In this document: positions 8,343 to 15,603 of the stretch, piece after piece
Numbering within the stretch: position 1 is the stretch's first letter
How the letters are laid out: every line of letters begins with the position of its first letter
Assembly (NCBI GenBank): GCA_963781065.1
Contig: CAWAET010000003.1
Location: 167,665 to 231,664 of the forward strand
DNA from: CALZJC01 sp963781065
Lineage (GTDB): Bacteria > Acidobacteriota > Thermoanaerobaculia > Multivoradales > JAHEKO01
DNA length: 64,000 bases
Direction: 5' to 3'
Position numbers and translations under genes: made by a program
Notes under the pieces: model-generated
Database searches by the model: none
What the model was told of the DNA's origin: nothing
Seen by the model: the letters and a program-made list of their open reading frames with translations, nothing else

Positions 8343-9980
8343 GTGACTCTCGGTTCCACCAGGCCCGCCGGTGCCCAGGATAGCCGGCTGCCGGGCTCTG
8401 TGTCCGCGAGTGAGCGCTCCGCGCTCTCGCCGTCGCGCCGTGTCCGCGGCGCGGGACGGATCAGTCTGCAGGTGACCCTGGCCGTGGTCGCGGCCTCGAC
8501 CCTGGTCTTCGGTCTCTCGTCCTATCTCATCTTGCGGGGGCAGCGCGCGGCGCTGATCTCGCAGGTCGAGCACCAGGCCCAACTGGTGAGCGAGACGGTC
8601 AAGAGCAGCACCCGCTACGCCATGCTGCTGAATCGCCGCGAGGACGTGCACCAGATCATCGACACCATCGGCCGGCAGGCCGAGATCCACCAGGTACGGG
8701 TTTTCAACAAGGAAGGGCAGGTGATCTACTCGCCCGACAAGTCCCTGCTGGGCGAGTTCGTCGACAAGAAGACCGAGGCCTGCTACGCCTGCCATGCGGC
8801 CGACCGGCCCCTGGAACGGCTGTCGCGACCGCAGCGCACGCGGATCTTCCGCGCCTCGGGCGAGGGCCGCCAACTCGGCATCATCAACCCGATCTACAAC
8901 GAGCCGAGCTGCTGGCAGGCGTCGTGCCACGCCCACGCCGAGGAGCAGTCTGTACTGGGCATCCTCGACGTCACCCTGCCGCTGGCCGAGGTGGACCAGC
9001 GGCTGGCCGTCAATTCCCGGCGCGCGGCGGGCCTGAGCGCCGCCGCCATCCTGGCGATTGTCGCCATTCTCTGGCTCTTCTTCCGCCAGCGGGTGGTCAA
9101 ACCGGTGGCGAGGCTGCTCGAGGCGACCAACCGGGTGGCGGCGGGGGACCTCGACTATCGGTTGCAGGTGCGCCGAAACGACGAGCTGGGCTCTCTTCAA
9201 ACCTCCTTCAACGACATGACCCGGCGGCTGGCGGCGGCGCAGAGCCAGATCTACCAGTCCGACCGGCTGGCCTCGATCGGCCGGCTGGCTGCCGGCGTCG
9301 CGCACGAGATCAACAATCCGCTGACCGGAGTGCTGGGGCACAGCAGCTTTCTCCACAAGCGCGCCCCGGAAGGCTCCGAGGAGAAGAAGGACCTGGAGAC
9401 GATCGTCCACGAGACCAAGCGCTGCCGGGACATCGTCAAGCAACTGCTCGATTTCGCGCGCCAGGCGCCGATGAGCAGGGGGTCCGTCGAGATCAACGCG
9501 GTCGTCGAGCGGGCTCTCAAGATCGTCGACAACCAGCTCAAGGCGAAGAACGTCAACATCACCCTGGCTCTGGCCGAGGAGCTGCCGGCCGTGCAAGCCG
9601 ACCCGAACCAGATCGCCCAGGTGCTGATCAACCTGGTGGTCAATGCTGCCGATTCCATCGGCCCCGGCGGCGGCGAGATCTTCATCGGCACGTCGCTCGT
9701 CGAGGACGAGGCGGGCGCGGCGCTCGCGATAAAGGTGGCCGACGACGGCTGCGGCATCCCCGAGGAGAATCTGGGGCGCCTCTTCGAGCCGTTCTTCTCA
9801 ACCAAGGGCGCCCAGGGCACCGGCCTGGGTCTGGCGGTCGTCTGGGGCATCGTCCAGGAGCACGGAGGCTCGATCCGGGTCGACAGCAGCGTCGGGCGGG
9901 GAACGACCTTCACCCTACGGCTGCCCCTGGTGAAGCCGGCCGCTGAGGTGGGTGATGGGGGAAGGGCGAACCATGCGTGA
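8343..9980 (+). CDS. Membrane sensor histidine kinase with c-type haem motifs in the sensor domain
   Basis: A 545-residue kinase starting at GTG 8343, seven bases after GGAGG. A transmembrane helix lies at about residues 43-64 and a second at about 230-250, enclosing a periplasmic sensor of about 165 residues. The sensor contains a CYACH motif (147-151) and a CX4CH variant (190-196, CWQASCH), both candidates for covalent haem c. After the second helix come a HAMP segment, a HisKA domain with the phospho-acceptor His321 in AHEINNPLTG, and a HATPase domain (DDGCGIPEEN and GTGLGL). It overlaps the response regulator behind it, so they form a pair, and the following genes suggest redox sensing. 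Confidence 0.88.
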   Translation: MTLGSTRPAGAQDSRLPGSVSASERSALSPSRRVRGAGRISLQVTLAVVAASTLVFGLSSYLILRGQRAALISQVEHQAQLVSETVKSSTRYAMLLNRREDVHQIIDTIGRQAEIHQVRVFNKEGQVIYSPDKSLLGEFVDKKTEACYACHAADRPLERLSRPQRTRIFRASGEGRQLGIINPIYNEPSCWQASCHAHAEEQSVLGILDVTLPLAEVDQRLAVNSRRAAGLSAAAILAIVAILWLFFRQRVVKPVARLLEATNRVAAGDLDYRLQVRRNDELGSLQTSFNDMTRRLAAAQSQIYQSDRLASIGRLAAGVAHEINNPLTGVLGHSSFLHKRAPEGSEEKKDLETIVHETKRCRDIVKQLLDFARQAPMSRGSVEINAVVERALKIVDNQLKAKNVNITLALAEELPAVQADPNQIAQVLINLVVNAADSIGPGGGEIFIGTSLVEDEAGAALAIKVADDGCGIPEENLGRLFEPFFSTKGAQGTGLGLAVVWGIVQEHGGSIRVDSSVGRGTTFTLRLPLVKPAAEVGDGGRANHA

Positions 9981-10749
9981 CGTTCTTGTGGTCGAGGACG
10001 ACCGCGCGGTCCTGGCGACGGCCGTCCGCCTGTGCGGCGCGGAGGGGCTCGAGGTGGACGAGACCTGGAGCGTCGACGGCGCCCTCGCGGTTCTCGAGGA
10101 GCACGACTACCGCCTGCTGTTGCTCGACCTCATGCTGCCGGGAAGATCCGGGTTCGAGCTGCTCGAGTCCCTGGTCGCCGGCCACCCGGCCCTGCCGGTG
10201 GTCATGATCTCCGGCTACTCCACGTCCGAGAATGCGGTGACGTCGCTACAGCTCGGCGCGTTCGATTTCCTGCCCAAACCGTTCGACGTCGAGGAGCTGC
10301 TCGGCGTGGTGCGGCGCGGCCTGCGCTACGCGGAGCGCCGCCAGGCGCCGGCCGGCGCGGCTGGCGAGCCCGGCGAGCGCTACTTTCTCGGCCGCCACTG
10401 CTGGGCCACGCTGGATGCCGAAGGCACCGCGACGGTCGGCGCGGCGGAGACCTTTCGCGGCGTCCTCGGCAATTCGGCGCGTGTCGAGCTGCCCGCCGCC
10501 GGCGACCGCGCCACCCAGGGGCGGAGGCTGGCACGGATCGAGGGCGCCGAAGAGGTGCACCGGATCCGGTCGCCGCTCAGCGGCCGGGTCGTGGCGGTGA
10601 ACGACGAGTTGAGCGGGGAGATCGATCTGATCGATCGGTCCCCGTTCGACCGCGGCTGGCTGGCGCGCATCGTGCCGGCCGATCTGGAGAACGAGTTGAC
10701 GGCCCTGACGTCTCGCCCTGCCGGCGTAGACAAGGCAATAGGAGGCTGA
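9973..10749 (+). CDS. Response regulator fused to a GcvH-like (lipoyl-carrier fold) domain
   Basis: A 258-residue protein. The receiver domain covers residues 1-117, with acidic pair Asp9/Asp10, phospho-acceptor Asp52 and Lys102. In place of a DNA-binding domain, residues about 137-245 resemble glycine-cleavage H protein, including SPLSGRVVAVN and a terminal DRGWLARI. The position of the lipoylated lysine of GcvH, eight residues before the proline of SPLSG, is Glu193 here, so it should not be lipoylated. The chosen ATG at 9973 follows a GGGGGAAGGG site and overlaps the kinase stop; a longer in-frame start exists at 9952. Output is probably protein-protein interaction rather than transcription. 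Confidence 0.85.
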   Translation: MRDVLVVEDDRAVLATAVRLCGAEGLEVDETWSVDGALAVLEEHDYRLLLLDLMLPGRSGFELLESLVAGHPALPVVMISGYSTSENAVTSLQLGAFDFLPKPFDVEELLGVVRRGLRYAERRQAPAGAAGEPGERYFLGRHCWATLDAEGTATVGAAETFRGVLGNSARVELPAAGDRATQGRRLARIEGAEEVHRIRSPLSGRVVAVNDELSGEIDLIDRSPFDRGWLARIVPADLENELTALTSRPAGVDKAIGG

Positions 10750-10751
10750 AC

Positions 10752-11933
10752 ATGGTCCCGATCATCGTGCTGCTCACCATCGTGGTCTTTATCGCTGTCG
10801 ACCTCGCCCTGCGGCTGATTCTCCGCCGTTTGACGGAGCGCCGGCAGCAGAAGCGGCGCCTGGATGCTCTCGACGTCGGACTGCGCCTGGAGTTCGCCGA
10901 CGAGGCGGCAAGCCTCAAGCGGGTCCAGGTCGACAACCCCAAAGCGAGGATCCTGGCGGTCGACGACGAGCCGATCGTGCTCGACAGCTTCCGCAAGATC
11001 CTGGTGCTCGCCGGCTACTCCGTCGACACCGTGGAGACCGGCCCCGAGGCCCTCGCCCTGGTGCGCCGCAACGACTACGAGTTCGCCTTCACCGATCTCA
11101 AGATGCCCGGCATGGACGGGCTCGACGTCACCAAGGCGGTCAAGCACCTGCGCCCTGATATCGACGTGGCGATCATCACCGGCTACGCGACGGTGGAGTC
11201 GGCGGTAAGCGCCATGAAGTACGGCGCCGTGGACTACGTCCAGAAGCCGTTCACCGAGGACGAACTGGTGGGCTTCGCCGACCAGCTGCTGATCCGCCGC
11301 GAGGAACGGCTGACGCTCGAGAAGCCGCCCGAGATCCACCTGGTGACGCCGTCGGCGGGCGAGGCCGAGTCGCCGCGCACCATCAACGTGCCGGGCGGCA
11401 TCTACGTGGCGCCGGAGCACACCTGGGTGAGCGTCGAGATGACCGGCGAGGGGCGGATCGGGCTGGACGACCTCTTCCACAAGACGGTCGGCACGGTGGA
11501 CGACATCGAGCTGCCGGAGAAGGGAGCGCGGCTGCGCCGCGGCGAGACCCTGTTCCGGGTGCGCCACGGCAAGCGCGATATCGCCTTCCCCTCGCCTCTG
11601 TCCGGGCGGGTGTCGCGGGTGCATCACGAGCTGATCTACAACCTCGACCTGTTTGAGCGGCGACCCTATGAGGCGGGCTGGATCTGCTGCGTCGAGCCCA
11701 GTGACCTCACCGCCGACTTGCGGCAGCTGCGGATCGGCGCCGACGCGGTGGAGTGGTACCAGCAGGAGGTCGAGAGCCTGCGCCACACCCTGAGCGAGCT
11801 GGTCGGGCGTCGCCAGGGTGCCGGCGCCGGGGAACACCTCGCCGGGGAAGAGGAGTCGATCGACGAAGCCTGGCAAGCGTTCGCCGCCGCCTGTGTCGAG
11901 GCCGAGCGGGACCGGGTGGAGGTCTCAACGTGA
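10752..11933 (+). CDS. Membrane-anchored response regulator fused to a GcvH-like domain with the carrier lysine
   Basis: A 393-residue protein. Residues 3-24 are a hydrophobic helix followed by a strongly basic stretch, implying an inner-membrane anchor with the rest cytoplasmic. The receiver spans about 65-185 (Asp71/Asp72, phospho-acceptor Asp115, Lys165). Residues about 217-320 closely follow GcvH: EHTWVSVEMTGEGRIGL, then HGKRDIAFPSPLSGRV and GWICCVEP. Lys274 lies eight residues before the proline of SPLSG, matching the lipoyl-lysine position in GcvH. A C-terminal helical tail follows. GGAGG lies just before the ATG. Family knowledge supports a carrier fold; lipoylation is only inferred. 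Confidence 0.86.
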   Translation: MVPIIVLLTIVVFIAVDLALRLILRRLTERRQQKRRLDALDVGLRLEFADEAASLKRVQVDNPKARILAVDDEPIVLDSFRKILVLAGYSVDTVETGPEALALVRRNDYEFAFTDLKMPGMDGLDVTKAVKHLRPDIDVAIITGYATVESAVSAMKYGAVDYVQKPFTEDELVGFADQLLIRREERLTLEKPPEIHLVTPSAGEAESPRTINVPGGIYVAPEHTWVSVEMTGEGRIGLDDLFHKTVGTVDDIELPEKGARLRRGETLFRVRHGKRDIAFPSPLSGRVSRVHHELIYNLDLFERRPYEAGWICCVEPSDLTADLRQLRIGADAVEWYQQEVESLRHTLSELVGRRQGAGAGEHLAGEEESIDEAWQAFAAACVEAERDRVEVST

Positions 11934-12424
11934 AATCCCCTTGCCAACGTTTCCCGGCGCTAGCCGCGGCGCCGCTGGGCGCCGCCCTGCTGCTGCTGGC
12001 CGCCGGCGCCGCGGCGCCGGCGCCTGCCGACCTCCCGCCCACCGGCGAGATCATCTTCCCCTCGGCGGTCGGCGAAGTGACCTTCCCGCATTCGCTGCAC
12101 GCCGAGGATCTGGGCTTCGACTGCTCCGAGTGCCATCACGAAACCGCCGCCGCCGGGCTGCAATCGCCCCACGACGAGTACTTCGAGGATCTCTGGGTGG
12201 AGTGCGCGAAGTGCCATCGCGAGACCGCGGCGGCGGCGCCGCTGGGCTGCGGCGAGTGCCACCATGCCAGCCCCACGACCACGGCGGACGAGACCCTGAG
12301 CGCCAAGGTGGTCATCCATCGTAGCTGCTGGGCTTGCCACGACAGCGGCACCGGCGTGGAGGCCAGCCAGAGTTGCGGCTTCTGCCATGCCGCGCCTGCG
12401 GCAGTCGAGGAGGTGAGTCGATGA
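11930..12424 (+). CDS. Periplasmic pentahaem c-type cytochrome (cytochrome c3/c7-like)
   Basis: A 164-residue secreted cytochrome. The start is GTG in a GTGA overlap with the preceding stop, seven bases after GGAGG. A hydrophobic Ala/Leu-rich signal peptide covers about residues 8-33. Five CxxCH haem sites follow: CSECH, CAKCH, CGECH, CWACH and CGFCH. Upstream histidines in FPHSLHAE and later HH pairs are plausible sixth ligands, as in class III cytochromes. It would carry electrons in the periplasm to or from the Fe-S/NrfD complex encoded next, in the place held by HmcA or DsrJ in related operons. Confidence 0.88.
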   Translation: MKSPCQRFPALAAAPLGAALLLLAAGAAAPAPADLPPTGEIIFPSAVGEVTFPHSLHAEDLGFDCSECHHETAAAGLQSPHDEYFEDLWVECAKCHRETAAAAPLGCGECHHASPTTTADETLSAKVVIHRSCWACHDSGTGVEASQSCGFCHAAPAAVEEVSR

Positions 12425-13275
12425 ACCGGCGACGTTTCCTGAAGACGGTTGGAGTGGCCGGGGCCACCCTCAGCGGCGCCGCGGCGCGTGCTGAGGAGCC
12501 TGAGGCGGCCCCGGAGTTCTGCGGTGTCCTGGTCGACACCACCCGCTGCATCGGCTGCCGGTCCTGCGAGCGCGCCTGTGCCGTGGAGCACGGCCTGCCG
12601 GTCCCCGACATCGAGAACGACGGCGCCCTGGAGGGGCAGCGCGAAACCTCGGAGACCTCCTGGACGCTGGTCAACCGCTACGAGACCAGCGGCGGCGAGG
12701 TCTTCGTCAAGCGCCAGTGCATGCACTGCTGGCAGCCCGCCTGTGTCGCCGCCTGCCTGACCCGGGCGATGTACAAGACCGAGACCGGACCGGTGATCTG
12801 GCGCGCGCCGCAGTGCATGGGCTGCCGCTACTGCATGGTCTCCTGCCCCTTCGACATGCCGAAGTTCGAGTACGACGATTGGAACCCGAAGATCCAGAAG
12901 TGCAATCTCTGCTGGGAGCGGCTGCAGGAGGGCCGCAAGCCGGCCTGTGTCGACTCCTGCCCCACCGACGCGCTGATGTTCGGCAAGAAGCGCGACCTGA
13001 TGGAGATCGCTCGCAGTCGGATCTATCGCCACCCGGATCGCTATGTGCACAAGATCTATGGCGAGCACGAGGTGGGCGGCACCGGCTGGCTCTACCTGGC
13101 GGCGGTGCCCTTCGAAGAGCTCGGGTTCCGCACCGACCTGGGAACGACGCCCTATCCCGAGTACACGCGCGACTTCCTCTACGGCGTGCCGCTGGTCCTG
13201 TTCGGGCTGCCGGCGCTGCTGTTCGGGTTGCACGAGCTGAGCGAGCCGGGCCAAGAGCCGGCCGGGGAGGAGTGA
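12421..13275 (+). CDS. TAT-exported four-cluster ferredoxin-like protein (HmcB/DsrO-like)
   Basis: A 284-residue protein coupled to the cytochrome by an ATGA overlap. The N terminus has a twin-arginine signal (RRRFLK) and a hydrophobic stretch. Four cysteine groups follow, starting CIGCRSCERAC, CMHCWQPAC, CMGCRYCMVSC and CNLCWERL with a distal CVDSC, enough for four [4Fe-4S] clusters. The C terminus carries a hydrophobic helix at about 245-268, as in HmcB and HybA-type proteins. It should pass electrons between the periplasmic cytochrome and the NrfD-type membrane subunit. Confidence 0.9.
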   Translation: MNRRRFLKTVGVAGATLSGAAARAEEPEAAPEFCGVLVDTTRCIGCRSCERACAVEHGLPVPDIENDGALEGQRETSETSWTLVNRYETSGGEVFVKRQCMHCWQPACVAACLTRAMYKTETGPVIWRAPQCMGCRYCMVSCPFDMPKFEYDDWNPKIQKCNLCWERLQEGRKPACVDSCPTDALMFGKKRDLMEIARSRIYRHPDRYVHKIYGEHEVGGTGWLYLAAVPFEELGFRTDLGTTPYPEYTRDFLYGVPLVLFGLPALLFGLHELSEPGQEPAGEE

Positions 13276-13278
13276 GTG

Positions 13279-14532
13279 ATGGCCGATGGCAAGACCGTGC
13301 GGCGGGAGTTCGGCCGCTTCATTCGCTTCCTGATCTCCGAGCTACGGCCGCGCGGGCGGCTGCTGACGCCGTTCAACGTGATCTCGGTGCCGGTGATCGT
13401 CGCCGGGGCGATCATCCTCGGGGTGCGCTTCGTCAACGGCCTGGGCTCGGTGACCAACCTGTCGCAGAGCTTTCCCTGGGGGGTGTGGAAGGGCTTCAAC
13501 GTGATCACCGGCGTCGCTTTCGCCGGCGGCGCCTATGTCCTCACCTTCGCCGTCTACGTGATGCGGATGGAGAAGTACCGGCCCATCGTGCGGGCGACGA
13601 TCCTCAACGGCCTGCTGGCCTACCTGTTCTACGCCGGCGCGCTGATCTTCGAGCTCGGCCGGCCGTGGAAGATCATGAACCCGATCATCGGCAACGACTT
13701 CGGCTTCAGTTCGGTGCTGTTCCTGGTCTCCTGGCACTTCCTGCTCTACATGGTGGCCGAGTTCATCGAGTTCTCGCCCGCGGTGGCGGAGTGGCTGGGT
13801 TGGAAGCGGGTGCGGCGCATTCTCCACGCCATGACGCTGACGGCGGTGATCCTTGGAATCACCCTGTCGTCGCTGCACCAGTCCGGTCTCGGGGCGCTCT
13901 ACCTGATGGCCAAGCCCAAGATCCACCCGCTCTGGTACACCGAGTTCATTCCCATCCTCTTCCTGGTGTCGAGCATCTTCGCCGGCATCTCGATGGTCAT
14001 CCTCGAGGGCACCCTCAGTCGCCGGGTCTTCAGCGATCAGCTGGACGAGGCGCGGCGGGCCGAGTTCGAGCCGATTCTCGTCGGCCTCGCCAAGGGCGCC
14101 GCCGTGTCCATGTTCACCTACTACTTCTTCAAGGCGCTGGTCTTCCTGCACGAAGAGCAGTGGCAGCTGCTGCACGGCTTCTGGGGCGCCTGGTACCTGC
14201 TGGAAGTGGTGGGCCTGACGCTGATTCCCTGCGTGCTCTTCGCCTACGGGGCGCGCAACCGCCGCCTGGGCGTCATCCGACTCGCGGCGGTCCTGGCGGT
14301 GCTCGGGATTCTGCTCAACCGCGTCAACATCTCGCTTATCGCCTTCAACTGGGATTCGCCCATGCACTATGTCCCGACCTGGATGGAGGTGGTCGTCAGC
14401 CTGGCCGTCGTCTTCGCGGAGATCTGGGTATTCCGCTGGATCGTCACCCGCATGGCGGTGATCCGCGAGCCGCATGAGCTGCCGCGCCGGCTCGACCGGG
14501 AACCGGACGCCCTGGCGGCGGCCAAGGCCTGA
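13279..14532 (+). CDS. NrfD/HmcC-type polytopic membrane subunit
   Basis: A 417-residue protein with about ten hydrophobic segments. It belongs to the NrfD/PsrC/HybB superfamily, which binds quinone and couples it to a periplasmic Fe-S partner. Early GVWKGFNVITG and middle SSLHQSGLGALYL segments resemble the HybB/HmcC branch. The ATG at 13279 lies eight bases after GGGGAGG; an adjacent GTG at 13276 is the alternative. It is followed closely by the HmcD-like small peptide, reinforcing an Hmc-type complex. Confidence 0.9.
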   Translation: MADGKTVRREFGRFIRFLISELRPRGRLLTPFNVISVPVIVAGAIILGVRFVNGLGSVTNLSQSFPWGVWKGFNVITGVAFAGGAYVLTFAVYVMRMEKYRPIVRATILNGLLAYLFYAGALIFELGRPWKIMNPIIGNDFGFSSVLFLVSWHFLLYMVAEFIEFSPAVAEWLGWKRVRRILHAMTLTAVILGITLSSLHQSGLGALYLMAKPKIHPLWYTEFIPILFLVSSIFAGISMVILEGTLSRRVFSDQLDEARRAEFEPILVGLAKGAAVSMFTYYFFKALVFLHEEQWQLLHGFWGAWYLLEVVGLTLIPCVLFAYGARNRRLGVIRLAAVLAVLGILLNRVNISLIAFNWDSPMHYVPTWMEVVVSLAVVFAEIWVFRWIVTRMAVIREPHELPRRLDREPDALAAAKA

Positions 14533-14546
14533 GTGGAGGGAGACCG

Positions 14547-14672
14547 ATGGAGACCTACACTTTTGTCAACATCTTCGAGACCAAGGGCCTCGAGTACCTG
14601 CTGCTGATGTGCTTCCTGGTCCTGTTCGTCTTCCTCATCCGCTACCTCAGGGGTGCGGGCGACAGCGAGTAG
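14547..14672 (+). CDS. 41-residue membrane peptide, HmcD-like
   Basis: A short open frame (METYTFVNIFETKGLEYLLL at the start) preceded by GGAGGGAG at the right spacing and placed 14 bases after the NrfD-like gene. It has one transmembrane helix at about residues 16-34 and a short basic-to-acidic tail. Size, position and the ETKGLEY lead-in recall HmcD, the small subunit of the Desulfovibrio Hmc complex. It probably stabilises or completes the membrane complex. No HmcE or HmcF homologue follows. Confidence 0.75.
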   Translation: METYTFVNIFETKGLEYLLLMCFLVLFVFLIRYLRGAGDSE

Positions 14673-14748
14673 GCGGTGCCGGCGGGGGAGTAGGAGGCGC
14701 CGGGCCGCCGCCGCGGCGGCGTGGCCGGGCGAGGTAGGATCGGGCGGC

Positions 14749-15582
14749 ATGGCCGCCCAGCACATCACCGTCGACGGTGTCGAGATCCACCTCGGCAGGC
14801 CGGTCGAGGAGACGCCGCCCTGGATCGGCCAGCGCGAGGTGCTGATCCAGCTGCTCGCCGCCTGGGCGCGGGTGGATCCGGCCGACCTGCCGCTCAATCC
14901 GCGGTTGCTGGGCAAGCCCGGAGTGGGCAAGACCACCCTGGCCTGCGCCGCGGCGCGTGAGCTGGGCCTCGAGATCTTCATCATGCAGGCGACCATGGAC
15001 ACCCGGCCCGAGGACCTGGTGATCTCGCCGGTGCTGGCCCCGGGCGGCGGCATCCGCTACATGGCTTCGCCGCTGGTGACGGCCGCCGTGCTCGGCGGCG
15101 CGCTGATCCTCGACGAGGGCAACCGGATGAGCGAGAAGTCGTGGGCCTCGCTGGCGCCGCTGCTCGACCACCGGCGGTATGTCGAGAGCCTGGTTGCCGG
15201 GGTGCGGATCTCCGCCCACCCCGACTTCCGCTTCGTCACCACGATGAACGAAGACGCCTCCACCTACGAGGTGCCGGAGTACATCCACTCGCGGCTGATG
15301 CCGCAGATCTATATCGACTTCCCCGAGGAGGACGAGGAGCGCGAGATCCTGGCCACCCAGGTCCCCTTCGCCGAGGAGGCGGTGGTCGACTACGTGCTGT
15401 CCTTCCTGCGCGTCGCCCACGACCGCGATCTGCGCTACACCGTGCGCGACGGCATCAACCTGGTGCGCTACGCGATGAAGGTGCTGCGGCGGGAGGAGGC
15501 CGCGGATCCGCGCCAGGCGGTGCGCATCGCGCTGCGCCTGACGCTGCCAGCCGAGGAGCTCGCGGAGTTCGAGATCTCCTAG
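14749..15582 (+). CDS. MoxR-like AAA+ ATPase
   Basis: A 277-residue AAA+ protein. The Walker A motif is GKPGVGKTT (about residues 57-65) and Walker B is ALILDEGNR (about 120-128), followed by the sensor-type segment FVTTMNED. The MoxR group normally acts as a chaperone or metal-insertion ATPase beside a partner protein. The usual vWA partner is absent; the next gene, 21 bases downstream, encodes a TraB-like protein instead. Upstream in-frame sequence is very Arg/Ala-rich and looks non-coding, so the ATG at 14749 is preferred. Confidence 0.82.
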   Translation: MAAQHITVDGVEIHLGRPVEETPPWIGQREVLIQLLAAWARVDPADLPLNPRLLGKPGVGKTTLACAAARELGLEIFIMQATMDTRPEDLVISPVLAPGGGIRYMASPLVTAAVLGGALILDEGNRMSEKSWASLAPLLDHRRYVESLVAGVRISAHPDFRFVTTMNEDASTYEVPEYIHSRLMPQIYIDFPEEDEEREILATQVPFAEEAVVDYVLSFLRVAHDRDLRYTVRDGINLVRYAMKVLRREEAADPRQAVRIALRLTLPAEELAEFEIS

Positions 15583-15603
15583 CCGGCCCCTGGAAGCCGG
15601 CTC

